Assembly: GCA_016933215.1 (NCBI GenBank)
Contig: JAFGBH010000007.1
Location: 1 to 62,191 of the forward strand
Source: Deltaproteobacteria bacterium
Lineage (GTDB): Bacteria > Desulfobacterota > Syntrophia > Syntrophales > UBA2210
Length of the DNA: 62,191 nucleotides
Reading direction: 5' to 3'
Part shown: positions 42,511-51,924 of the stretch, one piece after another
How the letters are laid out: the number at the start of each line of letters is the position of its first letter
How positions within the stretch are numbered: position 1 is the stretch's first letter
The notes under the pieces: generated by a model
Database searches by the model: none
The model's input: only the letters and a program-made list of their open reading frames with translations
What the model was told of the DNA's origin: nothing
Program-made: the position numbers and the translations under genes

Positions 42511-45333
42511 ATGAAATGTATAAAAATAAGGGGTGCGTCACAGCACAACTTAAAAAATATTAATGTTGATATTCCAAGGGACGAACTCGTGGTCATTACC
42601 GGTGTCAGCGGTTCCGGCAAGTCGTCCCTTGCCTTCGATACCATCTATGCAGAGGGGCAAAGAAGGTATGTCGAGTCCCTCTCGACCTATGCACGCCAGT
42701 TCATCGGTCAGATGGACAAACCGGAGGTCGAACTGGTCGAAGGCCTCTCTCCAGCAATAGCGATCGAACAGAGAACGGCAAGCCATAATCCGCGCTCGAC
42801 GGTGGGGACAATCACCGAGATCTATGACTACCTGCGTCTCCTCTATGCGAGGGTGGGAGTGCCCCACTGTTACAAATGTGGCAGAGAAATCATGTCGCAG
42901 ACCGTTGAATCGATGGTGGACAAAGTGCTCCTCCTTCCGGAGAAAGCGAAGATTAATATACTCTCTTCCATCGCCAGGGGAAAGAAGGGCGAATATCAAA
43001 AGGAACTGCGAAAACTCCGGAAAGAGGGGTTTGCACGGGTCAGGATAGACGGAGAAACCAGGGACCTTTCCGAGGAAATCGTTCTTGATAAGAACAAACG
43101 GCACGATATTGATGTGGTCATAGACAGGCTGGTAATCAAGAAGGGTATAGGTCGGCGTTTGCGGGATTCCATCGAGATAGCCCTCGGACTCTCCGATGAT
43201 ATTATCAAGGTAGACGTGGTGGGGGGCGAGGAACTCCTCTTCAGCGAGGTCTATGCGTGTCCCCTATGCGGTATCAATATGCCCGAGCTTGCCCCGCGGA
43301 TGTTTTCCTTCAACAGTCCCTACGGAGCCTGCCACGAGTGTGGAGGCCTCGGGACAAAGGTGTTTTTCGATGAAGATCTTGTGGTACTCGATCCCTCGCT
43401 TTCCATACGGGAAGGGGCCATTGCACCCTGGGATAAAAGACGTTCCGTCTACTTTCACCAGATGCTCGAATCCCTTTCAAACCATTACGACTTTGACATC
43501 AATACCCCCTACAATCAGTTGCCCGACAGGATAAAAAATATTCTTCTCTACGGGTCCGGTTCCGAGGAGATCGAATTTTACTTTGACAGAAAGAGAAAGC
43601 GGCATTTTTACACGAAACCCTTTGAAGGTGTTATGCAGAACCTTGACCGGCGCTACCGGGAGGCTGATTCTCATGATCTGAGGGTGGAACTCGCGAGGTT
43701 CATGAATATAAGGGATTGCCCCGCCTGCAATGGGGCGAGATTAAGAAAGGAAAGCCTCTCCGTCACCGTGGGGGAGAAAAATATCCATGAAGTCTGTCTG
43801 ATGTCGATCGGCGAGTGTATGGAATTTTTTGATACCCTTTCCCTCACGGAGACAGAAATTCTGATTTCCAGGAGAATTTTCAAGGAGATCAAGGAACGAT
43901 TGAGATTTCTCCTTGACGTGGGGATGGATTATCTCAATCTTGCCCGGTCATCCGGCACACTTTCAGGTGGGGAATGGCAGCGTATCCGGCTTGCAACCCA
44001 GATAGGATCGGGTCTCGTGGGGGTGCTCTACGTTCTTGATGAACCGACGATTGGCCTTCATCCCAGGGATAATGTCCGCCTCATTGCTACCCTCAAACGG
44101 CTGAAAAATATGGGGAATACGGTGCTCGTAGTGGAGCATGATGCCGAAATAATTAACGCCTCCGATACTATTATCGATATGGGCCCCGGCGCGGGATTGC
44201 ATGGAGGGGAGGTTGTCTTTCAGGGTTCGCCCGAAGAGATTCGCGCCTCCGAGACATCCCTCACGGGGAAATACCTTTCGGAAAAATTGTCAATTCCCGT
44301 ACCCGAAAAGAGACGGTCGATCACGGATACCTTTATTTTCATTGAGGGGGCCTCGGAGAATAACCTCAAGAATATCGACATAAAGATACCCGTCGGAGTC
44401 TTTACCTGTGTCACCGGGGTGTCGGGTTCCGGCAAAAGCACCATGGTAATAGAAACGCTCTACAAGGCACTTCGCAGGAGCCTGAACAGATACAGGGGCA
44501 AGACGGGGAAGTATAATAAAGTCAGAGATTACGGCGGTATCGAACGGGTCATCACCATGGACCAACAGCCGATAGGGCGGACTCCCCGATCAAACCCGGC
44601 AACCTACACGGGTGTTCTTACCTATATCCGTGACCTCTTCAGCCGCCTTCCCGAATCGAGAATGCGCGGATACAAACCGGGCAGATTCAGCTTCAACGTC
44701 AAGGGCGGAAGATGCGAGGCCTGCGAGGGGGATGGCCTGAAGCGGATAGAGATGCACTTTCTTCCTGATATCTATATAACCTGTGATGTCTGCCACGGAA
44801 AACGCTTTAACAGGGATACCCTTGAGATACTCTACAAGGGAAAGAGTATCGCCGATGTTCTCGATATGACGGTCAATCAAGCACTTCTGTTTTTCAGCAA
44901 TATTCCGGTCATAAAGACGAAGCTGCAGCTTCTCTCCGATGTGGGGCTCGGGTATATCAAACTCGGTCAATCGGCGACGACCCTCTCGGGGGGTGAGGCG
45001 CAGCGGGTAAAACTGGCGAGAGAACTGGGGAAGCGGCTTACCACCAATACGCTCTACATACTGGATGAGCCTACAATCGGCCTTCACTTTGCCGATATAG
45101 AGAAACTTCTCGGCGTTTTGATGAGACTGGTGGAGATGGGAAACACCGTCGTCGTGATAGAGCATAATCTCGATGTCATCAAGTGTGCCGACTATATCGT
45201 GGATCTCGGGCCGGAAGGCGGAGACGGCGGCGGATGGATCGTTGCGGCCGGTGCTCCCGAGAGGATCGTCAAGGTAAAAAAATCTCTTACCGGTCAGTTT
45301 CTGAAAAAGGTCCTGTCGAATGGTTCCCGGTAG
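42511..45333 (+). CDS. uvrA: Excinuclease ABC subunit A
   Basis: 940 aa, normal length. DNA-damage recognition ATPase of nucleotide excision repair, partner of UvrB and of Mfd encoded upstream. First Walker [15 protein letters not shown], first zinc site CPLC...CHECGG, first ABC signature [29 protein letters not shown]. Second ABC unit: [14 protein letters not shown], zinc finger CEACEGDG...[25 protein letters not shown] and [13 protein letters not shown]. The start [19 protein letters not shown] is canonical. It ends 9 bp before the convergent thiolase-like gene. Confidence 0.97.
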   Translation: MKCIKIRGASQHNLKNINVDIPRDELVVITGVSGSGKSSLAFDTIYAEGQRRYVESLSTYARQFIGQMDKPEVELVEGLSPAIAIEQRTASHNPRSTVGTITEIYDYLRLLYARVGVPHCYKCGREIMSQTVESMVDKVLLLPEKAKINILSSIARGKKGEYQKELRKLRKEGFARVRIDGETRDLSEEIVLDKNKRHDIDVVIDRLVIKKGIGRRLRDSIEIALGLSDDIIKVDVVGGEELLFSEVYACPLCGINMPELAPRMFSFNSPYGACHECGGLGTKVFFDEDLVVLDPSLSIREGAIAPWDKRRSVYFHQMLESLSNHYDFDINTPYNQLPDRIKNILLYGSGSEEIEFYFDRKRKRHFYTKPFEGVMQNLDRRYREADSHDLRVELARFMNIRDCPACNGARLRKESLSVTVGEKNIHEVCLMSIGECMEFFDTLSLTETEILISRRIFKEIKERLRFLLDVGMDYLNLARSSGTLSGGEWQRIRLATQIGSGLVGVLYVLDEPTIGLHPRDNVRLIATLKRLKNMGNTVLVVEHDAEIINASDTIIDMGPGAGLHGGEVVFQGSPEEIRASETSLTGKYLSEKLSIPVPEKRRSITDTFIFIEGASENNLKNIDIKIPVGVFTCVTGVSGSGKSTMVIETLYKALRRSLNRYRGKTGKYNKVRDYGGIERVITMDQQPIGRTPRSNPATYTGVLTYIRDLFSRLPESRMRGYKPGRFSFNVKGGRCEACEGDGLKRIEMHFLPDIYITCDVCHGKRFNRDTLEILYKGKSIADVLDMTVNQALLFFSNIPVIKTKLQLLSDVGLGYIKLGQSATTLSGGEAQRVKLARELGKRLTTNTLYILDEPTIGLHFADIEKLLGVLMRLVEMGNTVVVIEHNLDVIKCADYIVDLGPEGGDGGGWIVAAGAPERIVKVKKSLTGQFLKKVLSNGSR

Positions 45334-45342
45334 GGCGATTTC

Positions 45343-46845
45343 CTAAAACGTCATCATATTAGGTCCGGTTACGCCTGCGGTAATGGCCCCTTTCCTTCCG
45401 ATAAATTCCTCCCGCTCCATCGCACTGAAGAAATCCTCGTCTTTTTGCGTCTGTGCCCAGCATCGTTTGCCGTTATCAAGCCGGGCGGCAATGATGGCGT
45501 AATCGGGAGTTCCCTCACGGTCGTGCATGACGGTGTAGGTTTCAACGGATGCCCTTCCCCCTGGATGGATCTCGATTTCGGGGCCTTCCATGGTGTCAAT
45601 CCTCATCTGAATGCCTTGCAACCCTCTGCGGTCCCATGGTTTTTCAGGTTCCCGTCCCGAGTATATGCCCGCCGAGTGTTTCGTGATGAACCATCCCAGT
45701 GCCGATATGTAGCCAAAGGACTCCGGTTTTTTCCTCAATTTTTTGACAGCCTCAGCGATTGCGTGCGTTGTGTAGTTGTTACCGGGACCGCCGAAGTAGG
45801 CGAGACCGCCCGTGACAGTCAAGGGGGGGAGGTTTTCCATATCAAGTCCCAGAGATTTTGCCCCGATCACCGTTGCGCTGGGGAAACAGCTGTAGAGATC
45901 AAAGAAGTCTATCTCATTGCTCTCTAAGCCGGCCATCTGTAGGGCGGCATGGGCCACCATTTCTATTGCGGGGCTCGATGTAAAGTCGATCCGTTCCGAT
46001 ACAAACCACTTGTCGTTCGCATCGGCCCCGCCGTGGAGGTATACCCATCGGTCTTTCGGTATGGCGAGCTTCTCTGCCATTTCTGTGCTCGAAATGATAA
46101 GGGCGGCCGACTGGTTCACCTTCATGACCGGGTTCATAAATTTTGTGTAGGGAAACCCGATGATCCTGTTTTCTTCGGTGACCGTCCCGATCTCCGAGGC
46201 ACTTCTCTCTCTTTGAGACCATGCGAGAGGATTTTCCGCCGCGATCCTGGAAAATTCGGCCAAGTGGCGGCTCAGAAATTCCCTGTGTTTATCGATATCA
46301 AGTCCCCTTTCGGCCCTCAGGGCGTTTTCGAAGAGGGGATAGACCTGTATTGGGGTGTAGGCGTTGTGGGTAATTTCATAATCATTCGAGCCGAAAGGGC
46401 TGTCACCGACGGTAGGGGATGGTACGTCTCCCGGTGTCGGCCAGGGGAGAGGATACCCTTCCCGGAGTGCCCGGTAGGAAAAGTCCATAGCCTCAGCTCC
46501 CGCGACTATGGCGATTCCCGTTTTGCCCTTTGCAATTCTGTCGGCGTATCTGTTGACGAGCCACTGCGGCGTATTGCCCCCGATGCCCGTATATTCCCGC
46601 ACTGCCGGTTGTATGTCGAGCATTTCGGAAAGATGTCTCGGCGGATCTTTATAATGCCATGAGGTGATATTGACGATACCGAGGGTATCGACGTGGCGGC
46701 GAATCTTTGTGCATCGGGAGTCTTCAATCGCCGCTTCGACTGCCGATGCGGCAAGCTCGAGGGGATGGGGGGCGTTCACGAAATTCCTCTCGTGGTTCGT
46801 GACCTGACCTGCGCCGACGATTATAGGGAATCTTTTTTTTGCCAT
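45343..46845 (-). CDS. Thiolase-like protein (TLP1/SCP2-thiolase type)
   Basis: 500 aa. The N- and C-terminal thiolase folds are present: PIIVGAGQVTNHERN, a long middle, FFDLYSCFPSATVIGAKSLG with a Cys, and TGGLAYFGGPGNNYTTHAIAEAV with the GGP-N-THA active-site region. The usual nucleophile Cys near residue 90-130 seems replaced (TGIAIVAGAEAMDFSYRAL), as in thiolase-like proteins. The last 100 residues (GPEIEIHPGGRASVETYTVMH) form the OB-fold-like additional domain of TLP1. It probably handles CoA thioesters; the reaction is uncertain. It is divergent from the acyl-CoA synthetase gene 160 bp away. Confidence 0.87.
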   Translation of the reverse strand: MAKKRFPIIVGAGQVTNHERNFVNAPHPLELAASAVEAAIEDSRCTKIRRHVDTLGIVNITSWHYKDPPRHLSEMLDIQPAVREYTGIGGNTPQWLVNRYADRIAKGKTGIAIVAGAEAMDFSYRALREGYPLPWPTPGDVPSPTVGDSPFGSNDYEITHNAYTPIQVYPLFENALRAERGLDIDKHREFLSRHLAEFSRIAAENPLAWSQRERSASEIGTVTEENRIIGFPYTKFMNPVMKVNQSAALIISSTEMAEKLAIPKDRWVYLHGGADANDKWFVSERIDFTSSPAIEMVAHAALQMAGLESNEIDFFDLYSCFPSATVIGAKSLGLDMENLPPLTVTGGLAYFGGPGNNYTTHAIAEAVKKLRKKPESFGYISALGWFITKHSAGIYSGREPEKPWDRRGLQGIQMRIDTMEGPEIEIHPGGRASVETYTVMHDREGTPDYAIIAARLDNGKRCWAQTQKDEDFFSAMEREEFIGRKGAITAGVTGPNMMTF

Positions 46846-47005
46846 GGTGACCCCAACCCGCAGTTAGATTGTAAGGGTTTTATAGAAAATTGCAAGGGTT
46901 ACGGCCACGGTGCGTCCAGAAAATTGAGGAGAATGTCCATTTTATTTGATATGAAAAATTATTGGTGGTAACGTGCCCCTGTTAAAAAAGGGGGAGTTCA
47001 TTGCG

Positions 47006-48418
47006 ATGAAGGTACGCAGTCTTGCTCGGTTTCTCTATCCTGAGAGTATCGCCATATTCGGGAGTATGTTCGAGGGGTGGTTTTTCGGTCCCGGTGTGAT
47101 CATTAAAGATCTCAAGGATATCGGCTACAGGGGTGCCATATATCCCATCCATCCGAGTGCCGAGTCCATTTACGGCCTCAAGGTCTATCATGATGTCAAA
47201 GAGGTAGAGGGTGAAATAGACCTGGCCATCGTCATTACCTCCTACCGATACGTCAACGATATAATACAACAATGCGGTGAAAAGGGAGTAAAGGCGGCCG
47301 TTGTCGTCTCCGACGGGTTCGGAGAGGCGGGTGACGGGGGGAGAAGGATGCAGGAAGAACTCCTTGCGAGGGCCCGCTCTTTTGACATGAGAATAATCGG
47401 CCCCAACACGCTGGGGTTACTCAATAATGCGAAAGGTTTTACCACCATCCCCTACGAAAAGGGATATGAATACACAAAAAATGGCCCCCTTTCCATCGTG
47501 ACGCAGACGGGGATGTACGGTCCTCAGGCAATAGCGCTGGACGACTACAGCTTTGGAGTCAGCAAGATCATCGATCTCGGGAATATGTGTGACGTGGATG
47601 AGATTGACTGCCTCGAATATCTCGAGGAAGATCTTGATACAAGGGTTATTTCCCTCTATATCGAACATACGAAACGACCGCAGCGATTTCTCGATGTTGC
47701 CCGAAGAATCTCGATGAAAAAACCGATTCTCTGTCTGAAGGGAGGAATATCACCTGAAGCGGCGAAGGCGATGGCTTCTCACACGGGGTCAATGGCCGGC
47801 GACGACAGATTGTATGAGGGACTCTTTAATCAGACCGGCCTCATCAGGGTCGAAGAATACCGGGATCTCCTCGATCTGGCAAAGGCCTTCATCTATCAGC
47901 CCCTTCCCGCGGGAAACCGGCTTGGTATCATCACCTTTTCCGGCGCCATCGGCATCCACTGTGTTGATACTGCCCAGGGCGTGGGGCTTGAACTGGGAAA
48001 ATTGAGTGAGCGAAGCAAAGAGAGGCTTGTGGAGGTAAGCCACCTTCTGAACGGTCATCCCATAGACCTTGGACCCGCGTCTGCCGCAGCGGGGGCGGAG
48101 GTATTCAATTTTTATACCAAAAGTTTCGAGGTGCTCCTTGAAGACGACAATATAGACTGCATCTATCTCAACACCTATGTAAACAACCTGCTTCTGCCAC
48201 AATCCTACGAGGGACTTCTTGAAACGATGAGTAAAAACAGGACAAAACCGACGGTGTTGTGGTCCTATGGTGCATCGGAGCATTATATTAGAGAGATGGC
48301 AGCGCTTGCCGAGCACTACGGCATACCCTTTTTCTCGACCAACCAGAAGGCGATCAAGGCACTGGGACACATGAACCGGTACGTGAAATGGAAAAATGCA
48401 CGCGCCCCTGTCATGTGA
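47006..48418 (+). CDS. ADP-forming acyl-CoA synthetase alpha-type protein (no ATP-grasp part)
   Basis: 470 aa from ATG 47006 (GGGGGAG upstream); a GTG 33 bases earlier is weaker. The CoA-binding Rossmann domain opens the chain (RFLYPESIAIFGSM, GYRGAIYPIHPSAESIYGLKVY), followed by two succinyl-CoA-synthetase-like flavodoxin domains (IIGPNTLGLLNN, GPLSIVTQTGMYG, KPILCLKGG). His259 in ASHTGSMAGDD is the phospho-histidine position. The usual ATP-grasp beta subunit is neither fused nor in this window, so energy conservation would need a partner elsewhere. It starts divergently from the thiolase-like gene. Confidence 0.85.
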   Translation: MKVRSLARFLYPESIAIFGSMFEGWFFGPGVIIKDLKDIGYRGAIYPIHPSAESIYGLKVYHDVKEVEGEIDLAIVITSYRYVNDIIQQCGEKGVKAAVVVSDGFGEAGDGGRRMQEELLARARSFDMRIIGPNTLGLLNNAKGFTTIPYEKGYEYTKNGPLSIVTQTGMYGPQAIALDDYSFGVSKIIDLGNMCDVDEIDCLEYLEEDLDTRVISLYIEHTKRPQRFLDVARRISMKKPILCLKGGISPEAAKAMASHTGSMAGDDRLYEGLFNQTGLIRVEEYRDLLDLAKAFIYQPLPAGNRLGIITFSGAIGIHCVDTAQGVGLELGKLSERSKERLVEVSHLLNGHPIDLGPASAAAGAEVFNFYTKSFEVLLEDDNIDCIYLNTYVNNLLLPQSYEGLLETMSKNRTKPTVLWSYGASEHYIREMAALAEHYGIPFFSTNQKAIKALGHMNRYVKWKNARAPVM

Positions 48419-48481
48419 GATGCTCTATTTTCGAATAGAAGGGACCTGCGAATGCATATTATCTGAAATGTATCGTAAGAG

Positions 48482-48495
48482 CCGGAGATCTCCGG
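48482..48495. promoter_or_regulatory. 14-bp perfect palindrome upstream of the iron-sulfur protein gene
   Basis: CCGGAGATCTCCGG, about 110 bp before the start of the HdrD-like gene, in the 188-bp gap after the synthetase gene. Possible operator; no regulator can be named. Confidence 0.4.
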
Positions 48496-48606
48496 TAGCC
48501 TTACTTCGTGGATCTTCAATTCGCTGGATTTGCTGTGTAAGTGGGTGCTCTGAGGTATCTGCCGCAGGGCTTTTCACAAATTTTCATTGTTAAAGGAGGG
48601 TTTGTT

Positions 48607-49653
48607 ATGTTTTACGAAGAACGATGTACTCTGTGTGGAGACTGTCTCGTCAAGTGTCCCTATCTTGCCTATCCCGAGGAAAAAGCGAAAGTGGAGTTCA
48701 AAAAGCTGATAGATGGTGAGCCAACGCCTGTCACGGCAGAGTGCATTACCTGTGCCGCCTGCAACATGTTCTGCCCGGAAGGAGCAAATCCCTTTGATCT
48801 CATCAACGACCGGCAGGAGGAAACGGGAACCTTCAAGGTTACCGAACAGTCCCTCGCGATGATGGGGATGGCTGATCAACTCCCCTCGGAGGTTATTGAA
48901 GGTGATCTCGGGAAACCGGCCATGAACCTCTGCTCCGTGGGGGATTTTTTGCCCGGCGTTATCGAGGGGCAGCTCTTCGACGGGCTGACGCTTATCAAAG
49001 GGGGTGATTACTTCTGTTATGTCGGCTGGATACACGTGGGAAAACCGAGTAAGGTGAAGGAAAACGCACAGAAGTTCGTGGACAATCTGGCCGCGACGGG
49101 GGCCGAAGAGATTATCTGCTACCACGATGACTGCTATGTGATCCTCGCGAAGAAGGCGGGGGAGATGGGAATAGAAGTACCCTTCAAGGTGACCCATATA
49201 ATAGAATATCTGAGAGATTACGTGAAGGATCATGCGGAAGATGTGAGGAAACTGAACATGAAGGTGGCCTATCAGCAGCCCTGCGCCTCACGCTACACCT
49301 TTGAAAAGGATGGGATGCTCGATGAACTCTTTGATCTCATCGGCGTTACGCGGGTGGCAAGAAAATTTGATCGAACGGATTCGCTCTGCTGCGGTGGAGC
49401 AATGGCCGCCATGGTCGATGTGCCAAAAGAGGTACTGAACGGGTGGCGTATGAAAAATATCATGGATGCAAAGGATGCCGATGCGGAAGCGATGATCTTT
49501 CTGTGCCCCATGTGCGCCCTCGGCCTCAGGAACCGGTCAAAGGCAGAAGGGCTTGAGCCCTATATGCTGAGCAACCTTGTCCGTCTCGCACTTGGTGAGG
49601 AATTGGTCCACGGTGGTGCGGGGAAACGGTTCGAATTGAGCAGCGAGCGCTAA
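48607..49653 (+). CDS. Iron-sulfur oxidoreductase, HdrD/GlpC-like with CCG domains
   Basis: 348 aa from ATG 48607 after AAAGGAGGG. Two [4Fe-4S] ferredoxin motifs: Cys7/10/13/17 (CTLCGDCLVKC) and Cys46/49/52/56 (CITCAACNMFC). A degenerate first CCG region (CYVGW, CYHDDCY) and a canonical second one (QQPCASRY, SLCCGGAMA, FLCPMCALG) follow, so it probably holds a noncubane cluster as in heterodisulfide-reductase-type proteins. It would pass electrons between ferredoxin-like donors and an unknown acceptor. The last codons (ELSSER and stop) are read from repeat locus A5, so its native C-terminus may have been replaced. Confidence 0.88.
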   Translation: MFYEERCTLCGDCLVKCPYLAYPEEKAKVEFKKLIDGEPTPVTAECITCAACNMFCPEGANPFDLINDRQEETGTFKVTEQSLAMMGMADQLPSEVIEGDLGKPAMNLCSVGDFLPGVIEGQLFDGLTLIKGGDYFCYVGWIHVGKPSKVKENAQKFVDNLAATGAEEIICYHDDCYVILAKKAGEMGIEVPFKVTHIIEYLRDYVKDHAEDVRKLNMKVAYQQPCASRYTFEKDGMLDELFDLIGVTRVARKFDRTDSLCCGGAMAAMVDVPKEVLNGWRMKNIMDAKDADAEAMIFLCPMCALGLRNRSKAEGLEPYMLSNLVRLALGEELVHGGAGKRFELSSER

Positions 49654-49736
49654 CCCCGACCGCCTGCGGCGGGGTTAATGAGCGAATAAAAAACAAACAT
49701 TGCCGGGAAGCCCCGCCCTGTGGGCGGGGAGATTCA
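49636..49736 (+). repeat. Family A palindromic repeat (locus A5), overlapping a gene end
   Basis: TTGAGCAGCGAGCG, hairpin AACCCCG/CGGGGTT (loop with GCCTGC), ATGAGCGAATAAAAAACAAA, then AAGCCCCGCCC-TGT-GGGCGGGGAG and ATTCA. The first 18 bases encode the end and the stop codon of the upstream iron-sulfur protein. Confidence 0.85.
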
Positions 49737-49774
49737 CAGTGATTATAGCAATCTTTCAAAGGAGGGCGTAAAAA

Positions 49775-49972
49775 ATGGAAAAAAATGTAGGCCTTGTCGA
49801 CAAAATAGTGAGGGGTATCGTTGCCCTGGCGATCATTATCGTCTATCTTCTTGGCTGGATCTCGGGGATAGTCGGGTTGATACTGGCGGTGGGAAGCGGC
49901 ATGCTCCTCTCCAGTGTCATGTCTGGGCACTGTCCGCTCTATGCAAAACTGGGAATTAATACCAACCGATAG
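49775..49972 (+). CDS. Small membrane protein, DUF2892/YgaP-membrane-domain type
   Basis: 65 aa. MEKNVGLVDKIVRGIVALAI and SSVMSGHCPLYAKLGINT bracket one or two membrane segments, the pattern of the DUF2892 family often attached to rhodanese domains. The HCPLY Cys is conserved in that family. The ribosome site AAAGGAGGG is strong. It follows repeat locus A5 and may be expressed with the chalcone-isomerase-like gene 132 bp downstream. Function unknown. Confidence 0.88.
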   Translation: MEKNVGLVDKIVRGIVALAIIIVYLLGWISGIVGLILAVGSGMLLSSVMSGHCPLYAKLGINTNR

Positions 49973-50104
49973 CAATTACGGGCTTTACGACGCCTTTGAA
50001 AATGTGATATGGGAGCCGTGGTAGATGGTGGTGAAGCCATTATCATCTCCATGGGAGGTATTGGTTCAGGACCATTTGTCAAATTATTAGCGAGGAGGTA
50101 GGAA

Positions 50105-50668
50105 ATGCTTAAGAAATTGTTGATGGGACTTCTGGTTGTTTTCATGATGGTTTCGCTGTGCGGTGCGGCTGAGGTGGCAGGTGTTAATGTGCCCGATTCG
50201 ATAAAGGCAGGGCAGGATAGTCTCCTCTTGAACGGGGCCGGCGTGAGGACGAAGTTTTTCATGGACCTCTATGTGGGGGGGCTTTATCTGAAAGAGAAAG
50301 GAATGGATGCCGCGGAGATTGTAGCAGCGGACGAGCCGATGGCAATCAGGCTGCACATCATATCGGGCCTGATTACGAGTGAAATGATGGAAGATGCCAC
50401 CCGCGAGGGATTCGAAAATGCCACCGGTGGAAATATCGCCCCCATTCGGGATGAGATTGAGCAGTTTATCGCTGTCTACCAAGAAAAGATCGAGAAGGGT
50501 GACGTCTACGACCTTGTCTATGTGCCGGGGAAGGGCGTTGAAACCTACAAGAATGGAACCTATGCATCCGTTACGAAGGGCCTTGAATTCAAACAGGCGC
50601 TCTTCGGTATCTGGCTGGGTGATAAACCGGCCCAGAAGAGCATGAAGAAGGAGATGCTCGGTCAGTAG
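50105..50668 (+). CDS. Exported chalcone-isomerase-like protein
   Basis: 187 aa. Signal peptide MLKKLLMGLLVVFMMVSLCGAA, then the chalcone isomerase-like fold (VAGVNVPDSIKAGQDSLLLNGAGVRTKFFMDLYVGGLYL, visible as NGAGVRTKFFMDLYV and GGLYLKEK) and a final FKQALFGIWLGDKPAQKSMK. Bacterial members lack flavonoid activity and are thought to bind fatty-acid-like ligands in the periplasm. CGAGGAGG precedes the ATG. It is convergent with the lytic transglycosylase gene, 11 bp away. Confidence 0.9.
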   Translation: MLKKLLMGLLVVFMMVSLCGAAEVAGVNVPDSIKAGQDSLLLNGAGVRTKFFMDLYVGGLYLKEKGMDAAEIVAADEPMAIRLHIISGLITSEMMEDATREGFENATGGNIAPIRDEIEQFIAVYQEKIEKGDVYDLVYVPGKGVETYKNGTYASVTKGLEFKQALFGIWLGDKPAQKSMKKEMLGQ

Positions 50669-50679
50669 TCACTATCGAT

Positions 50680-51258
50680 CTATCCCTTTTTAAAGAGATT
50701 GTAGTATCGAATAACCTTTTTAACGTACAATTCTGTTTCTCTTATCGGGGGTATGGTTTGTGAGCGGCTCACATTATCCGGGCCTGCGTTGTATGCCGCA
50801 AGTGCCAGGTGAAGCTTCCCGTCAAAACGATTCAGGAGCTGTTTAAAATACCATGCCCCCGCCATTATATTTTCCCGGGGATTGAAGGGGTTCTTAACTC
50901 TCAGTGACTTGAAATTTTCGGGCATTATCTGCATGAGTCCCATGGCGCCTTTTTTCGAGACAGCCGTGGGATTGAAGTCAGACTCCACCTTCACGATCGC
51001 CTTCAGGATGGCAAAGGAGACGCCGTGTTTCTGCGACGCTTCGCTTATAAATTTGTCATACCTGCTCGTCGAGGGAACCTTCCTTTTCTTCCTCTCTTTG
51101 ATAAAGAGCTCGTAGTTGGGCTTTGCCGGGATGTCGTTGGTGAAGCAGACGGTGCCGTCTTTTTCAACGTACCGGTAAATATCAGCCGAAGCGGGTGGTG
51201 CGAGAGATATGAGAAGCATGAAAAGAGAGGCTGACCATGTGAGAGTGTCCTTCATCAT
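50680..51258 (-). CDS. Lytic transglycosylase (SLT family) with N-terminal DUF4124-like part
   Basis: 192 aa. Signal peptide ending PPASA; residues about 26-45 DIYRYVEKDGTVCFTNDIP form the small DUF4124-type domain. The goose-lysozyme-like SLT domain starts near 68 (YDKFISEASQKHGVSFAILKAI) with catalytic Glu in VKVESDFNPTAVSKKGAMGLMQIMPE and the closing LALAAYNAGPDNV. It cleaves peptidoglycan glycan strands in the periplasm. It follows nadD by 12 bp, at the end of the proA-nadD run. Confidence 0.95.
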   Translation of the reverse strand: MMKDTLTWSASLFMLLISLAPPASADIYRYVEKDGTVCFTNDIPAKPNYELFIKERKKRKVPSTSRYDKFISEASQKHGVSFAILKAIVKVESDFNPTAVSKKGAMGLMQIMPENFKSLRVKNPFNPRENIMAGAWYFKQLLNRFDGKLHLALAAYNAGPDNVSRSQTIPPIRETELYVKKVIRYYNLFKKG

Positions 51259-51270
51259 ACCGTAATTGTA

Positions 51271-51924
51271 TCAGCTTTTTTGTCGGTAGAGGGAGGTTTT
51301 TTTGATGTAATTGCCAACGGCGTCGGGAACGAGATATCGTATCGATGCCCCACGGTGTACCCTCTCTCTGATATCGGTTGAGGATATATCAAGAAAGGTC
51401 AGTCTCCTGAAGAAGACAAAATAGCCGGTCGGCCCTTCGTATCCGTCCACGCTCATATTGTATCTGAATTCTGCAGCAAAGTCGGGGGGGAATATATCGG
51501 CGAGACCCTTTATCTCGTAGCCCGGCCTCGTCATTACGACAAAGTTGCAGAGCGATAAAAGCCTCTTCCAGTCTTTCCACAATTGTATTTCCTGGAATGC
51601 ATCCTGTCCCACGATGAAATAGAGGTCAGTTATTTCATTGTAATTGTTGATAAAATAGCTCACCGTATCAACAGAGTAGGATTTGCCCTCTCTCTCGTTT
51701 TCCGTCTCTGAAAGGAAGAGGGAACCATTTTCCTCGATAGCCAACCGTACCATCTCTTTTCGATGAACGAAGGGGGTGACTTCTTTTCCCGCCTTCAGCG
51801 GCTGCTGCGATGCGGGAATCAGTATAATCCTGTCGAGGTCGAAAAGTTCGAGGATTTCCTCTGAACATCTCAGATGTCCCAGATGGATGGGATCAAATGT
51901 GCCCCCTAAGAGTCCCCACTTCAT
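51271..51924 (-). CDS. nadD: Nicotinate-nucleotide adenylyltransferase
   Basis: 217 aa. Joins nicotinate mononucleotide and ATP in NAD synthesis. [19 protein letters not shown] holds the nucleotidyltransferase HxGH motif; [17 protein letters not shown] and [13 protein letters not shown] (SSTxxR) complete the set. The start ATG overlaps the proA stop as ATGA, so translation is coupled. The proA-nadD order is common in deltaproteobacteria and relatives. Confidence 0.96.
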   Translation of the reverse strand: MKWGLLGGTFDPIHLGHLRCSEEILELFDLDRIILIPASQQPLKAGKEVTPFVHRKEMVRLAIEENGSLFLSETENEREGKSYSVDTVSYFINNYNEITDLYFIVGQDAFQEIQLWKDWKRLLSLCNFVVMTRPGYEIKGLADIFPPDFAAEFRYNMSVDGYEGPTGYFVFFRRLTFLDISSTDIRERVHRGASIRYLVPDAVGNYIKKTSLYRQKS

